Part shown: positions 1 through 8,974 of the stretch, in pieces | Numbering within the stretch: position 1 is the stretch's first letter | How the letters are laid out: each line of letters begins with the position of its first letter | Source: Micavibrio_B sp048498395 | GTDB taxonomy: Bacteria > Pseudomonadota > Alphaproteobacteria > Micavibrionales > Micavibrionaceae | Direction: 5' to 3' | Assembly (NCBI GenBank): GCA_048498395.1 | Contig: JBEHYB010000035.1 | Location: 1-23,167, forward strand | Length of the DNA stretch: 23,167 bases | Notes under the pieces: generated by a model | Told to the model about the DNA's origin: nothing | What the model saw: the letters and a program-made list of their open reading frames with translations, nothing else | The model's database searches: none | Made by a program: the position numbers and the translations under genes

Positions 1-276
1 GACACCGGTATTGGCGGCGCAACGGCAAGCGCTGTGGGCGAGCGGCTGGCAAGGTTGGCCGATCAGCATCAGGTATTGGTTGTAACGCATTCGCCGCAGG
101 TCGCGGCGCGCGCCAATCATCACTGGGTGGTTGCCAAACAGGATGCGAAGACTACGGTTATTCCGCTTGAGCGTAAAGAGCGTCAGGAAGAAATCGCACG
201 CATGCTTTCAGGCAGCGAGATTACCAAGGAAGCCCGTGCTGCAGCCGGGAAATTGCTGGAAACAAAAGTAGCATGA
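1..276 (+). CDS. recN: DNA repair protein RecN, C-terminal fragment
   Basis: This is the 3' end of recN, an SMC-like ATPase involved in double-strand break repair; the gene starts left of the window. The visible 91 residues begin with DTGIGG, the segment following the Walker B acid in RecN. THSPQVAA follows (signature-region His of the ABC head), and the C-terminal tail is helical and charged. The frame is open from base 1 and ends at the TGA at 274-276. That stop overlaps the ATG of ligA (ATGA overlap), so the two are probably translationally coupled. A recN-ligA order is familiar from Alphaproteobacteria. Identification rests on the C-terminal head motif only. Confidence 0.9.
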   Translation, partial: DTGIGGATASAVGERLARLADQHQVLVVTHSPQVAARANHHWVVAKQDAKTTVIPLERKERQEEIARMLSGSEITKEARAAAGKLLETKVA

Positions 277-2357
277 CAAAGACAAAAGGCCTTATCGATC
301 TCGATTTCGAGGATGCGCGCGCACGTTATAAGAAGCTTGTGAGCGAAATCCAGTATCACGACAAGAGATATCATGAAGAAGATATGCCGGTTATCACCGA
401 TGCCGAATATGATAGATTGCGGCAGGAACTTGACCGACTGGAAAAAGAATTCCCTGATTTAGTCAGCAACGACAGCCCGTCTCAGCAGGTTGGTGCAAAA
501 CCTGCGAAAGGATTCAAGACAGTCAAACATTCAAAGCCTATGCTGTCGCTCGGTAATGCTTTTGAAGACGAAGATATTGTTGATTTTTTCGATCGTGTGC
601 GAAAATTCCTGAATATTCCGGCATCCGAGAAAATAGATATGGTCGCCGAGCCCAAGATTGACGGGCTTTCCTGCTCATTGCGCTATGAGAACGGGATTTT
701 CGTGCAGGCCGCAACGCGCGGCGACGGTGTCACGGGCGAAGATATTACGGCGAATGTCATGACGATTTCAGATATTCCGAAAGAGCTTAAGGGCAAGCCG
801 CCGGAAATCCTGGAAGTGCGCGGTGAGATTTATATGCGCCGTGACGAATTCACGAAACTCAATGCATCGCTTGAAGCGGAAGGTAAGCCGGTGCTTGCAA
901 ATCCCCGCAACGGCGCGGCGGGAAGTGTGCGCCAGCTTGACCCGACGATCACGGCAAAACGTCCCTTGCGATTTTTTGGCTATGCGTTGGGCGAAGTGAG
1001 CGCGCCGCTGGCTGATACACAGGACGGAATCAGGAAAAAACTCAAATCTTTCGGTTTTGCTCAAGCTGAACCGCAGGCGCATGCCGGATCGGTGGAAGAA
1101 ATACTCAACTATTATAACGAAGTGCAGAAGCTTCGCGCCGACCTGCCATACGATATTGATGGTGTAGTCTATAAGGTCGATCGCCTTGACTGGCAGGAAC
1201 GCCTGGGATTTATCAGCCGTGCGCCGCGCTGGGCGATTGCGCACAAATTTCCTGCGGAACAAGCGGTAACAATTGTCAGGAAAATCCATATTCAGGTTGG
1301 GCGTACGGGCGCGTTAACCCCTGTCGCGGAGCTCGAGCCGATCACCGTGGGCGGTGTCGTCGTGTCCCGTGCGACGCTACATAACGAGGATGAGATCAAG
1401 CGCAAGGACGTGCGCGAGGGTGATCATGTCGTAATCCAGCGCGCCGGAGACGTTATTCCGCAGATCGTATCCGTCCTGCTGGAGAAACGCCCTAAAGATA
1501 GCCATGAATATAAATTCCGTCATACCTGCCCTGTTTGTGGTTCGCATGCGATCCGCGAGGAAGGCGAGGTTGTCAGGCGCTGCACTGGCGGATTGATCTG
1601 CGCCGCGCAGGCGGTCGAACGCCTGAAACATTTCGTCAGTCGTAATGCGTTCGATATTGAAGGTATGGGCGCGAAGATTATCGAAGAATTTTATGAAGAA
1701 GGTTTGATTAAAACGCCCGGTGATATTTTCCGTTTGGAAGAAAGAGACAAGGGTAGCTTAACCCCTTTACGCGCGCGCGAAGGCTGGGGCACGCAATCGG
1801 CGCAAAATCTTTTTGCCGCGATTAATAGTCGCCGGACGATTCCGCTCGACCGCTTTATTTATGCGTTGGGTATCCGGCAGGTAGGTGAAGCGACGGCGCG
1901 AAAACTGGCCATGACCTATGGCAGTTTCAAACATCTTCAGGCATCCATGAAACAGGCCGAAAACGCAGATTCTGAAGCCCTGCAGGAGTTGATGAATATC
2001 GAGGATATCGGGCCGAGCGTGACAAAAGATCTGCTGGCATTCTTTGCAGAAGATCATAACCGTGAGGTTCTTGAAGATCTGGATAATCTTTTGACGATTG
2101 AGGATTTTATCGCACCGGATACAGGCAGCAGCCCGGTCGCCGGCAAGACGGTCGTCTTTACAGGTTCGCTGGTACAAATGACGCGTGCGGAAGCCAAGTC
2201 GCGTGCCGAAAGCCTGGGTGCGAAAGTGGCGGGATCGGTTTCGAAGAATACGGATTATATCGTGGCTGGCGAAGATGCAGGCTCGAAGCTCACGAAGGCT
2301 CGCGAGCTTAATCTCAAAATTCTGAGCGAGCAGGAATGGCTCGATCTGATTTCTTGA
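273..2357 (+). CDS. ligA: NAD-dependent DNA ligase LigA
   Basis: LigA seals nicks in duplex DNA in replication and repair, using NAD+ to adenylate its active-site lysine. At 694 residues it has the normal full length. The N-terminal Ia region contains YHDKRYHEED near residues 28-37. The adenylation motif KIDG puts the catalytic lysine at K128. The OB domain is followed by a four-cysteine zinc finger (C419, C422, C437, C443; spacing C-x2-C-x14-C-x5-C, as in the family), then a helix-hairpin-helix region and a C-terminal BRCT domain (about 620-694). The start is the ATG overlapping the recN stop. It converges on the small minus-strand gene that ends 3 nt downstream, with no clear terminator between them. 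Confidence 0.97.
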   Translation: MTKTKGLIDLDFEDARARYKKLVSEIQYHDKRYHEEDMPVITDAEYDRLRQELDRLEKEFPDLVSNDSPSQQVGAKPAKGFKTVKHSKPMLSLGNAFEDEDIVDFFDRVRKFLNIPASEKIDMVAEPKIDGLSCSLRYENGIFVQAATRGDGVTGEDITANVMTISDIPKELKGKPPEILEVRGEIYMRRDEFTKLNASLEAEGKPVLANPRNGAAGSVRQLDPTITAKRPLRFFGYALGEVSAPLADTQDGIRKKLKSFGFAQAEPQAHAGSVEEILNYYNEVQKLRADLPYDIDGVVYKVDRLDWQERLGFISRAPRWAIAHKFPAEQAVTIVRKIHIQVGRTGALTPVAELEPITVGGVVVSRATLHNEDEIKRKDVREGDHVVIQRAGDVIPQIVSVLLEKRPKDSHEYKFRHTCPVCGSHAIREEGEVVRRCTGGLICAAQAVERLKHFVSRNAFDIEGMGAKIIEEFYEEGLIKTPGDIFRLEERDKGSLTPLRAREGWGTQSAQNLFAAINSRRTIPLDRFIYALGIRQVGEATARKLAMTYGSFKHLQASMKQAENADSEALQELMNIEDIGPSVTKDLLAFFAEDHNREVLEDLDNLLTIEDFIAPDTGSSPVAGKTVVFTGSLVQMTRAEAKSRAESLGAKVAGSVSKNTDYIVAGEDAGSKLTKARELNLKILSEQEWLDLIS

Positions 2358-2360
2358 GAA

Positions 2361-2594
2361 TTATTTCTTTTCGTCTTTTTTGATATCGCGAAGTTTCAGC
2401 AATTCTTTTTCGACTTCAGGCGGATAGTCGCGGCGTTCGACAAATTCACCACCGCCCGTATTGCGGGTCATGGCAAGTTCCAGAGCGGACACAAGCGCGT
2501 CGGCGATTTTGCTGTCTCTTTGTTCGATCGCAAGTTTGAGGGCATATATAATGCGGTCGCTCATACGCGCTTTGTTTAATTGTGTCTCATCCAT
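2361..2594 (-). CDS. Small hypothetical protein (77 aa)
   Basis: I do not recognise this family. The 77-residue product is charged and mostly helical, with no membrane segment. A central hydrophobic helix (about 14-45, ALKLAIEQ...ALELAM) is followed by a glycine turn and a Lys/Glu-rich tail ending in KKDEKK. It is probably a real gene: a good Shine-Dalgarno (AGGAG, 7 nt from the ATG) precedes it on the minus strand, and it fits tightly between ligA (3 nt) and the hydrolase that ends at 2628, transcribed in the same direction. Function is unknown. Confidence 0.7.
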   Translation of the reverse strand: MDETQLNKARMSDRIIYALKLAIEQRDSKIADALVSALELAMTRNTGGGEFVERRDYPPEVEKELLKLRDIKKDEKK

Positions 2595-2627
2595 TGTTTT
2601 GCTCCTGCCTTGGATACTGGCTCAAAC

Positions 2628-3638
2628 TCAGAATTTTTTCAATCTATCTTGCCGGGAGAGGACTTTTCTTTGCAGAAAATCGTCAAAATACGTCAAAAAC
2701 CGGTTCCTGATCTCGTCCCGCTCCATCAATATTTCATGGTTGGCATCAGGCAGATCAAGCAATTCCGCGTCGGGGAGGTTGGAAACCAGTTTCTCGGTTG
2801 CCTTGGACGACACGACGATATCCTGACCAGCGGTTGCGATCATGATCGGTGTTTTTATTTTCTCAAGATATGATTTCCTGCGCAGGATATTGCAGGAACG
2901 CACTGTCTCATACAGCCAGGAATAGGTTGGGCCTTTGACCTGCAAAACAGGTGATTTATCAAACCACAGGCGATGGATCTGGTCGCGCGCGGGGTCGCTG
3001 GTATAGCGGCTTGTGCCAGGCGGGCCTTTCCTGTTTTCTTCGGCAATAACTTCGCCGCCGGGAATGTAGGCGGTAGGGCGCATGCGCAGGCATTCACAAA
3101 TAAATTCAATCAGGAAAGACGGGTATTTCGAGAACTGGGTGATGCTGATCAGTGGCGCGGAGAAAGCCGCCGCGCGTATAAAGTCTTCCGTATTTTCATG
3201 CAGGTAACGAAGGCCGATATGCGCACCCATCGAATGGCCGATCAACACGGTGGGAAGGCGGCCAACATCCGGGTGCACGGCCGCTGGCTTCACATAGTCG
3301 AAAATAAATTGTTTGAGATCCTTGATGTTCTGTTCAAAGCCGAGCGAGTGAACCTTGAACGGATCGTCGAGCAGCCTGTCCGAACCACCTTGTCCGACCC
3401 AGTCGATAACCCAGAAGGCGAGATTGCGCGAGAGCATGTCATTCGCCAGTTCGAAATATTTCTCACCGAATTCACGAAAACCCGGCAAACAGACAACGAC
3501 GGCATCCGGGATTTTCCCTTTCGGGAATACTGATCCAAAGCGAATTTTATGCCCGCTGGAGGATTTAAATGAATGCCAGCGCCAATTTTCAGGTTGGCTG
3601 AAGCGGGGAAGTGTTAGCAGGGAGAGATCGAGGGTCAT
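2628..3638 (-). CDS. Alpha/beta hydrolase, lysophospholipase-like (copy 1)
   Basis: A 336-residue serine hydrolase of the alpha/beta fold, resembling the PldB/monoacylglycerol lipase (Hydrolase_4) group. The nucleophile elbow GHSMG places the serine at S136. The acid is probably D273 (ATAGQD) and the histidine H301 (DANHE), which gives an intact triad in the right order. The oxyanion-side LPGF motif is at about 51-54, and DWVGQGGSD (79-87) is typical of lysophospholipases. No signal peptide is visible. A divergent paralogue lies immediately upstream on the same strand (3692-4762), so the two probably arose by tandem duplication and may be co-transcribed. The substrate cannot be read from sequence. 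The ribosome binding site for this start is weak. Confidence 0.85.
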   Translation of the reverse strand: MTLDLSLLTLPRFSQPENWRWHSFKSSSGHKIRFGSVFPKGKIPDAVVVCLPGFREFGEKYFELANDMLSRNLAFWVIDWVGQGGSDRLLDDPFKVHSLGFEQNIKDLKQFIFDYVKPAAVHPDVGRLPTVLIGHSMGAHIGLRYLHENTEDFIRAAAFSAPLISITQFSKYPSFLIEFICECLRMRPTAYIPGGEVIAEENRKGPPGTSRYTSDPARDQIHRLWFDKSPVLQVKGPTYSWLYETVRSCNILRRKSYLEKIKTPIMIATAGQDIVVSSKATEKLVSNLPDAELLDLPDANHEILMERDEIRNRFLTYFDDFLQRKVLSRQDRLKKF

Positions 3639-3691
3639 TCAGGTACTAAAGGGTAATGTGCGAATTCTTTACAAGGATCAAGATTATAGAT

Positions 3692-4762
3692 TTATCCGCC
3701 GGACACAAGAGCGGGTGTTAAGGCGGCAACAGACATGCGCGGTTGCGTGAATTGTCGTTGCGGTGCGGGAAGTGTGGATTTATTGCCGGTAAAATCATCA
3801 ATCGTGCTCCATAATTTCGCAAGGTTGTTCGTTGAGCTTTCCCATACGCCATGGCGTGAGGTAGGAAGGTCAAGAACACGTGCATGCGGGGCCTCTTTGG
3901 AGGCTTTCAGGATCGCCTTATTATCAACGAGCTCGTCGCGCCCGGCTGTGACAAAAAGGATATCGGTCTTGATATTTTTGAAGAAGCCTTTTTTTGTGAC
4001 CTTCTCAATCGAGTCATAGGCGGAATCAACCCAACCCCATGTCGGCAGTTTAAGATCATAAGGCTGCAACGCTTGATGGAATGTTTCTCTTAATTTTCCG
4101 CTCAGGCTCATATCTTCACGCAGGTCATTGGGCGGCAATGCGCTCGCCGTTTGCAAGCGATAGAGAAAATCGCGCCAGTTAGGCAGTGAGGAATTCTTGA
4201 AGCCCAATTGCCCGGCGACATGGGCGAGGTCGTGGAAAACCTTGCGTGGCAGGATTGATGTGTTCAGGTCCAGCATCGGTGCGGCGAGAATAGCTTTGTC
4301 AAACGTGTCGGGATGCTCTTTCATATAAAGTGCGCCGATATGCCCGCCCATTGAGTGGGTCGATAGGATCAATGGTTTCTCTGCATGCGGTTTGACAATC
4401 TGGTTGATGAATTGATCGAGATCGCGCACATGATAAGAGAGGGGGCGTGTCGATGGAATATCCGGGTGGTCGGGATCGCGTTGTGACGCTCCCTGTCCCG
4501 CCCAGTCCATCGCATAAACATCGTAACCACGTTTCTGCCATTCATGGATCGTATCGTAGAAATAATAGACGCTGTCGTTATAACCGGTTGTGAGGACCAC
4601 TGTGCCTTGTACCGGGCCTTCAGCCGGTGTGCGGGAATAGAAAATCTTTTCATGCGATTTATTGATGAAGTAACCGCTGGTCCAGCCATGCGGCTGATAG
4701 CTGGCCGTATCAAAAGCCGTCTTTATAATAGGCACGCCATCTTTGGTATAAGTTGCGTTCAT
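3692..4762 (-). CDS. Alpha/beta hydrolase, lysophospholipase-like (copy 2)
   Basis: A 356-residue alpha/beta hydrolase of the same group as its downstream neighbour. The nucleophile elbow THSMGG gives S137, the acid is probably D276 (VTAGRD) and the histidine H304 (TSRHG). The segment DWAGQGASQRD (86-96) matches the DWVGQGGSD of copy 1 and marks the two as paralogues. No signal peptide is visible. The C-terminus has a 40-odd residue Pro/Thr-rich extension that copy 1 lacks. Copy 1 starts 53 nt downstream. A likely role is hydrolysis of lysophospholipids or acylglycerols, but that is inferred from family resemblance only. Confidence 0.85.
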   Translation of the reverse strand: MNATYTKDGVPIIKTAFDTASYQPHGWTSGYFINKSHEKIFYSRTPAEGPVQGTVVLTTGYNDSVYYFYDTIHEWQKRGYDVYAMDWAGQGASQRDPDHPDIPSTRPLSYHVRDLDQFINQIVKPHAEKPLILSTHSMGGHIGALYMKEHPDTFDKAILAAPMLDLNTSILPRKVFHDLAHVAGQLGFKNSSLPNWRDFLYRLQTASALPPNDLREDMSLSGKLRETFHQALQPYDLKLPTWGWVDSAYDSIEKVTKKGFFKNIKTDILFVTAGRDELVDNKAILKASKEAPHARVLDLPTSRHGVWESSTNNLAKLWSTIDDFTGNKSTLPAPQRQFTQPRMSVAALTPALVSGG

Positions 4763-4835
4763 AGCCCTGCTTCATATCTGTGTATTAGTCATATTAGATA
4801 TGAAATAGGTAAAATTTTAGTTAATCTTAACGATT

Positions 4836-4865
4836 GAAGGAGGAAAAGTTAACCTTTCCTCCTTC
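4836..4865 (-). terminator. Perfect hairpin after pntB, possible terminator
   Basis: An 11-bp perfect inverted repeat (GAAGGAGGAAA at 4836-4846 and TTTCCTCCTTC at 4855-4865, 8-nt loop) lies 29 nt beyond the pntB stop, before the hydrolase start at 4762. Its position fits an end-of-operon terminator for pntAa-pntAb-pntB. Neither strand has a clear run of T after the stem, so it is not canonical. It could instead be a 3'-end stabilising hairpin. Confidence 0.4.
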
Positions 4866-4894
4866 TTGTAGCAGTTCATATATAAGCCGGAAAA

Positions 4895-6286
4895 TCAGGC
4901 TTCGAGTGCCTTGACGATATCTTCCGTCATTTTCTTGGCATCGCCCAGCAGCATGAGCGTGTTGTCGGCAAAGAAAAGCGGGTTGTCGATCCCGGCGTAG
5001 CCGGAACCCATCGAACGCTTGACGAAGAGAACCGTTTTCGCGCGTTCGACATCGAGGATCGGCATGCCGTAAATCGGCGATGAAGAATCGTTCTTGGCCG
5101 CCGGGTTCGTAATATCGTTTGCACCGATGACATAGGCGACATCCGCTTGGGCGAAATCGCGGTTGATGTCTTCAAGTTCGAATACTTCATCATACGGCAC
5201 GTTGGCTTCGGCCAGAAGCACGTTCATATGGCCCGGCATACGGCCGGCGACAGGATGGATCGCATACTTAACGTCGACACCATGATTTTTCAGGATATCA
5301 CCCATTTCACGCAGCACGTGTTGCGCTTGCGCGACGGCCATACCATAGCCCGGCACGATGATGACTTTTCCTGAATTCTTCATAATAAAGGCTGCGTCTT
5401 CGGCAGAACCGATTTTCGCGGACTTGCCGGCATTGGATACATGCTGGGACGAAGATTGTTCCGCGCCGAAACCACCGAGGACGACACTCAGGAAAGAACG
5501 GTTCATGCCTTTGCACATGATATAGGAGAGAATGGCCCCTGATGCGCCGACAAGCGCGCCTGTGACGATCAGCAAATTATTTTGCAGCGTAAAGCCGATA
5601 CCGACTGCGGCCCAGCCCGAATAGCTGTTAAGCATGGAGACGATCACCGGCATATCGGCACCACCGATCGGGATGATAACGAGAACACCAAGCGCCAATG
5701 ACAGAAGGACGATCAACCAGAAAGCGATGCTGCTCTCTGTCGTGCACAGCAGTACGATAAGCGCCAGAAGAACAATACCGGCGGCGGCATTAATCATGTT
5801 TTGTCCAGCGAAGGTCACAGGCTTGCCGGTGACGACACCCTGCAGCTTGCCCCAGGCGATGATCGAGCCTGTGAAAGTGATCGCGCCGATCGCAACGCCA
5901 AGTGACATTTCGATCAGGCTTGCGAGGTGAATTTCGCCAGGTGCGCCGATTTTATAAGCAAGCGGGTTGCTGAAAGCGGCGGCGGCCACGCAAACAGCCG
6001 CAAGACCGACAAGCGAGTGGAACGCGGCGACAAGCTGCGGCAGCGCTGTCATTTTGATCTTGATCGCGATGAAAGTGCCGATCGTGCCGCCGATGACGAT
6101 CCCGAGAATGATCAGCCAGTAGGACTGGACGATATCGGAGCTGAGCGTCGTCAGAATCGCGATGATCATACCGGTCACGCCGAAATTCAGGCCCTGACGC
6201 GAGGTCACGGGCGAGGACAGCCCGCGCAGCGCCATGATAAAGCAGACGGATGAAACGAGATAGAAAAGGGGAGCGAGAGTTGACAT
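4895..6286 (-). CDS. pntB: NAD(P) transhydrogenase subunit beta
   Basis: PntB carries most of the membrane domain and the NADP(H)-binding domain III of the proton-translocating transhydrogenase, which uses the proton gradient to make NADPH from NADH. At 463 residues it has the usual length. The N-terminal half is a run of membrane helices (from LFYLVSSVCFIMALRGL at about 7-23). The soluble C-terminal domain begins near residue 285 and has the nucleotide-binding fingerprint GYGMAVAQAQ, followed by the GRMPGHMNVLLAE and GANDITNPAA motifs. It is the last gene of a three-gene operon and starts 3 nt after pntAb. Confidence 0.97.
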   Translation of the reverse strand: MSTLAPLFYLVSSVCFIMALRGLSSPVTSRQGLNFGVTGMIIAILTTLSSDIVQSYWLIILGIVIGGTIGTFIAIKIKMTALPQLVAAFHSLVGLAAVCVAAAAFSNPLAYKIGAPGEIHLASLIEMSLGVAIGAITFTGSIIAWGKLQGVVTGKPVTFAGQNMINAAAGIVLLALIVLLCTTESSIAFWLIVLLSLALGVLVIIPIGGADMPVIVSMLNSYSGWAAVGIGFTLQNNLLIVTGALVGASGAILSYIMCKGMNRSFLSVVLGGFGAEQSSSQHVSNAGKSAKIGSAEDAAFIMKNSGKVIIVPGYGMAVAQAQHVLREMGDILKNHGVDVKYAIHPVAGRMPGHMNVLLAEANVPYDEVFELEDINRDFAQADVAYVIGANDITNPAAKNDSSSPIYGMPILDVERAKTVLFVKRSMGSGYAGIDNPLFFADNTLMLLGDAKKMTEDIVKALEA

Positions 6287-6289
6287 CGG

Positions 6290-6712
6290 TTAAACTCTTT
6301 TCTTGAACATGGAGAGCATACGACGGGTTACGATAAAGCCGCCGAAGATATTGATTGAAGCGAGGATAATGGCGAAGAAGCCCATAAGTTTCGAGAAGCT
6401 GAAGCCGTCCGATAATGGTCCTGCGGCGATCAGCGCGCCGACGATGATTACGGAAGAGATCGCGTTGGTGATCGCCATCAATGGGGAATGGAGCGCAGGT
6501 GTAACGCGCCAGACAACATAATATCCGACGAAACAGGCGAGAACGAAAACGGTCAGGCCTGTCATCAGGAAAGAGCCGCTCGCCGCGCCGGGCTCGAATG
6601 TATATTGCGCCGTGTGGATCGCGAGATTGTTGGCGAGCTGCGACAGTTGTTCGGCGGCGTGGGCCACGCCTTGTGATTCAGCGCCGAGTGTGTTTTGAGG
6701 AAGTGCGGTCAT
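6290..6712 (-). CDS. pntAb: NAD(P) transhydrogenase subunit alpha, membrane part
   Basis: This 140-residue protein is the membrane portion of the alpha subunit, encoded separately, as in Rhodospirillum rubrum (PntAB). After a soluble N-terminus of about 45 residues there are three to four hydrophobic helices (FLMTGLTVFVLACFVGYYVV; SPLMAITNAISSVIIVGALIAA; LMGFFAIILASINIFGGFIV). It lies between pntAa (15 nt upstream) and pntB (3 nt downstream) on the same strand. The split of the alpha subunit is a lineage feature and not a frameshift, because both parts have their own start. Confidence 0.95.
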   Translation of the reverse strand: MTALPQNTLGAESQGVAHAAEQLSQLANNLAIHTAQYTFEPGAASGSFLMTGLTVFVLACFVGYYVVWRVTPALHSPLMAITNAISSVIIVGALIAAGPLSDGFSFSKLMGFFAIILASINIFGGFIVTRRMLSMFKKRV

Positions 6713-6727
6713 GTGGGCCTCTCCTGA

Positions 6728-7852
6728 TTATGAATTGAAATTGGGGTGGATGATCTGGCCGCCTTTTGTCAGGGTCACGCCCTTGATAATATCGTCTTCC
6801 ATGTTGAGGGCGAGATTTCCTTCCTTGTCGACGAGGATATTGACAAGATTCATCAGGTTGCGTGCGTAAAGGGCGGAGGCATCGGCGGCGATGCGGCTCG
6901 GAATATTTTTAAAGCCCGCGATTTTAACGCCATGCGCTTCGACGACTTCACCTGCTTTGGAGAGCGCGCAGTTGCCGCCTTGCTCGACCGCCATATCGAT
7001 GATGACGGAACCGGGTTTCATGCTCTTGATCATATCCTCGGTCACGAGTTGCGGGGCAGGTTTGCCGGGGATCAGAGCTGTCGTAATAACGATATCCTGA
7101 CGGGTGATCGTATCGGCGACAAGCGTTGCCTGTTTGCGTTTGAAGTCTTCGGACATTTCCTTTGCATAGCCGCCGGCGGTTTCGGCGTTCTTGATTTCAT
7201 CGCTTTCAACCATGACAAATGTCGCGCCGAGCGATTGCACCTGTTCCTTGGCGGCAGCGCGTACATCGGTCGCGCTAACGACGGCACCTAAACGTTTGGC
7301 TGTTGCGATGGCTTGCAGTCCGGCAACGCCTGCGCCCATGACGAAAACGCGTGCTGGTGGAATCGTTCCGGCGGCAGTCATCATCATCGGAAACGCATGC
7401 GGCAGCAAGGTCGCGGCATCAAGAACGGCGCGATAGCCGGCAAGGTTGGATTGCGAAGAGAGAACATCCATCGCCTGCGCACGAGTAATCCGTGGCACAA
7501 GTTCCATTGACATGGTTGTCAGGTTTGAATTCGCATATATGCCGAGACGTTCTTTATTGTTGTAAGGCGCGAGCAGCCCGATCAGGATCGCATCTTTTTT
7601 CGCCTGTACAGCGGCGGGCGCTTCGACGCAAAGGATAATATCTGCATCGCGTGTCGCGTCATTGGCGTTTGAGACAATCTGTGCGCCTGCGGATTGATAA
7701 TCCTTGTCCAGATAGGAGGAGTTATTTCCTGCGCCGCTTTCGATGGTAACGGCAAAGCCTTTGGCGATCAGTTTTTTCACTGTCTCCGGTGTTGCGGCGA
7801 CGCGTTTCTCAAAGCTCTCTGTTTCTTTTAAAACGGCAAGTTTAAGGGCCAC
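6728..7852 (-). CDS. pntAa: NAD(P) transhydrogenase subunit alpha, NAD-binding part
   Basis: This is soluble domain I of the transhydrogenase, which binds NAD(H); it is related to alanine dehydrogenase. The product has 374 residues. The N-terminus reads ALKLAVLKETESFEKRVAATPE, with the KRVA(A)TP motif of the family. The Rossmann fingerprint GAGVAGLQAIATAKRLGA is in the middle and the RQDIVITTALIPGKPAP motif follows. The frame is open to a GTG at 7861, but that GTG overlaps the Shine-Dalgarno itself (AGGAG at 7861-7865). A second GTG at 7852 lies 8 nt downstream of the AGGAG, so I take that as the start. It is the first gene of the pnt operon. Confidence 0.95.
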   Translation of the reverse strand: MALKLAVLKETESFEKRVAATPETVKKLIAKGFAVTIESGAGNNSSYLDKDYQSAGAQIVSNANDATRDADIILCVEAPAAVQAKKDAILIGLLAPYNNKERLGIYANSNLTTMSMELVPRITRAQAMDVLSSQSNLAGYRAVLDAATLLPHAFPMMMTAAGTIPPARVFVMGAGVAGLQAIATAKRLGAVVSATDVRAAAKEQVQSLGATFVMVESDEIKNAETAGGYAKEMSEDFKRKQATLVADTITRQDIVITTALIPGKPAPQLVTEDMIKSMKPGSVIIDMAVEQGGNCALSKAGEVVEAHGVKIAGFKNIPSRIAADASALYARNLMNLVNILVDKEGNLALNMEDDIIKGVTLTKGGQIIHPNFNS

Positions 7853-7978
7853 GAAAATCACTCCTGAGCGCGTAATGTTGTTAAGTGGCGCTTATCCTGC
7901 CTTATGCGGACAGGGCTGTGAAGGGTTTTTGACCCTCTCTTCAACAGGAGATTCAGTATTTAGGGAAATAATTGCCGC

Positions 7979-8803
7979 TTAAGCCGCTTCGAGTTTACGG
8001 CTGAATCCGCCCAGATCAAGAAGAAGCTCGACAACATCCTTCTCAGGCATCGGTTTCGCGAAGTAATAACCTTGTGCTGTGTTGCACCCTAATTCCTTCA
8101 TCAGGAGGGCTTCTTCTTTTTCCTCGATCCCTTCGGCAGTGATCGTCAGGTTGCGAGTCTGGCTCAGAGCGAGAATAGGGCGGGCTTCCTCAAGCTTCGC
8201 AGGATCGGTCATGAGGTTGCGTATAAAGACACGATCGAGTTTAACCGTATCAATCGGAAAGCTTTGCAGGAATTCCATGGAAGCTTCGCCGGTGCCAAAG
8301 TCATCGACGGCAATTTTCAGTCCGGCCCCACGGCACAGGCTCAAAGTCTTCTGTACGCTTTCAGGCTGGGACATCAGGAGTTCTTCGGTAATCTCGAGCT
8401 GGATCTGGGTCGGCAGAACATCGCTCGCGCTGATAATCTGGTAAAGATCGTCAAGGAAACGGTCTTCGGCGAAATCTGAAGCGGTAAAGTTGACGCTCAT
8501 ATAGAGATTTTTGACCTGGCCGATACGACCTTCGATACGCTTAAGGGCGCGGCAGGCTTCGCGAAGAGCCCATTTACTGGCCGCGATAATCAGGCCGCTT
8601 TCCACGGCCACGGGAATAAAGCCACTTGGCGGTATAAATCCCAGTTCCGGGTGATTCCAGCGCATTAAGGCTTCAAATCCCCGGACATGGCCGTTCGTCA
8701 GATCGACAATGGGCTGATAATTCAACGATAAATGCCCATTCAGCAGGGCCGTGTTGAATTCATTCCGGACATTGAAACTGGGCGGTAATACGAGTGGTGG
8801 CAT
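7979..8803 (-). CDS. EAL-domain cyclic-di-GMP phosphodiesterase
   Basis: A free-standing 274-residue EAL domain with no sensory, GGDEF or membrane domain. It probably hydrolyses c-di-GMP to pGpG, because the usual catalytic and metal-binding residues are all in place: E44 in the EALMR signature, N105 (SVNF), E137/E140 (LEITE), D167-D168 (DDFGTG), K188 (VKLDR), E224 (AEGIE) and Q244 (QGYYFAKP). The substrate and metal sites therefore look intact, unlike degenerate EAL receptors. It lies upstream of the pnt operon on the same strand, with 126 nt between. No strong ribosome binding site precedes the ATG. What it regulates cannot be inferred from the neighbours. Confidence 0.93.
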   Translation of the reverse strand: MPPLVLPPSFNVRNEFNTALLNGHLSLNYQPIVDLTNGHVRGFEALMRWNHPELGFIPPSGFIPVAVESGLIIAASKWALREACRALKRIEGRIGQVKNLYMSVNFTASDFAEDRFLDDLYQIISASDVLPTQIQLEITEELLMSQPESVQKTLSLCRGAGLKIAVDDFGTGEASMEFLQSFPIDTVKLDRVFIRNLMTDPAKLEEARPILALSQTRNLTITAEGIEEKEEALLMKELGCNTAQGYYFAKPMPEKDVVELLLDLGGFSRKLEAA

Positions 8804-8908
8804 GCTTTTAATGGTACCTATCCGATTGATATCTTAATATATTGAACGTGACACCTTAATCCTCGGTTAAAGGCCTGCAAAGGGGCCGAATATCCATGTA
8901 TATTCAAC

Positions 8909-8937
8909 TTGACATAGGGGTAGGGGATGACTATGTT
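8909..8937 (+). promoter_or_regulatory. Sigma70-type promoter for rpmJ
   Basis: TTGACA (8909-8914) and TATGTT (8932-8937) are separated by 17 nt. The -35 is a perfect consensus match and the -10 matches 4 of 6. This would give a leader of about 30 nt before the rpmJ start, including the AAGGA ribosome binding site. Confidence 0.7.
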
Positions 8938-8974
8938 CCGGCCTTCAAGACTCAATTTATAAGGAATTCAGACG

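Noticed and set aside
768..1289. Long open frame antisense to ligA (173 codons)
   Set aside because: It is a shadow of a well-conserved gene and shows no domain character or ribosome binding site.
2973..3533. Open frame of 186 codons opposite the first hydrolase
   Set aside because: The opposite strand encodes a protein with a full catalytic triad; this frame has no recognisable motif.
6290..7852. Frameshift splitting pntA
   Set aside because: The two parts each have their own start and intergenic gap, matching the natural split alpha subunit of this lineage.
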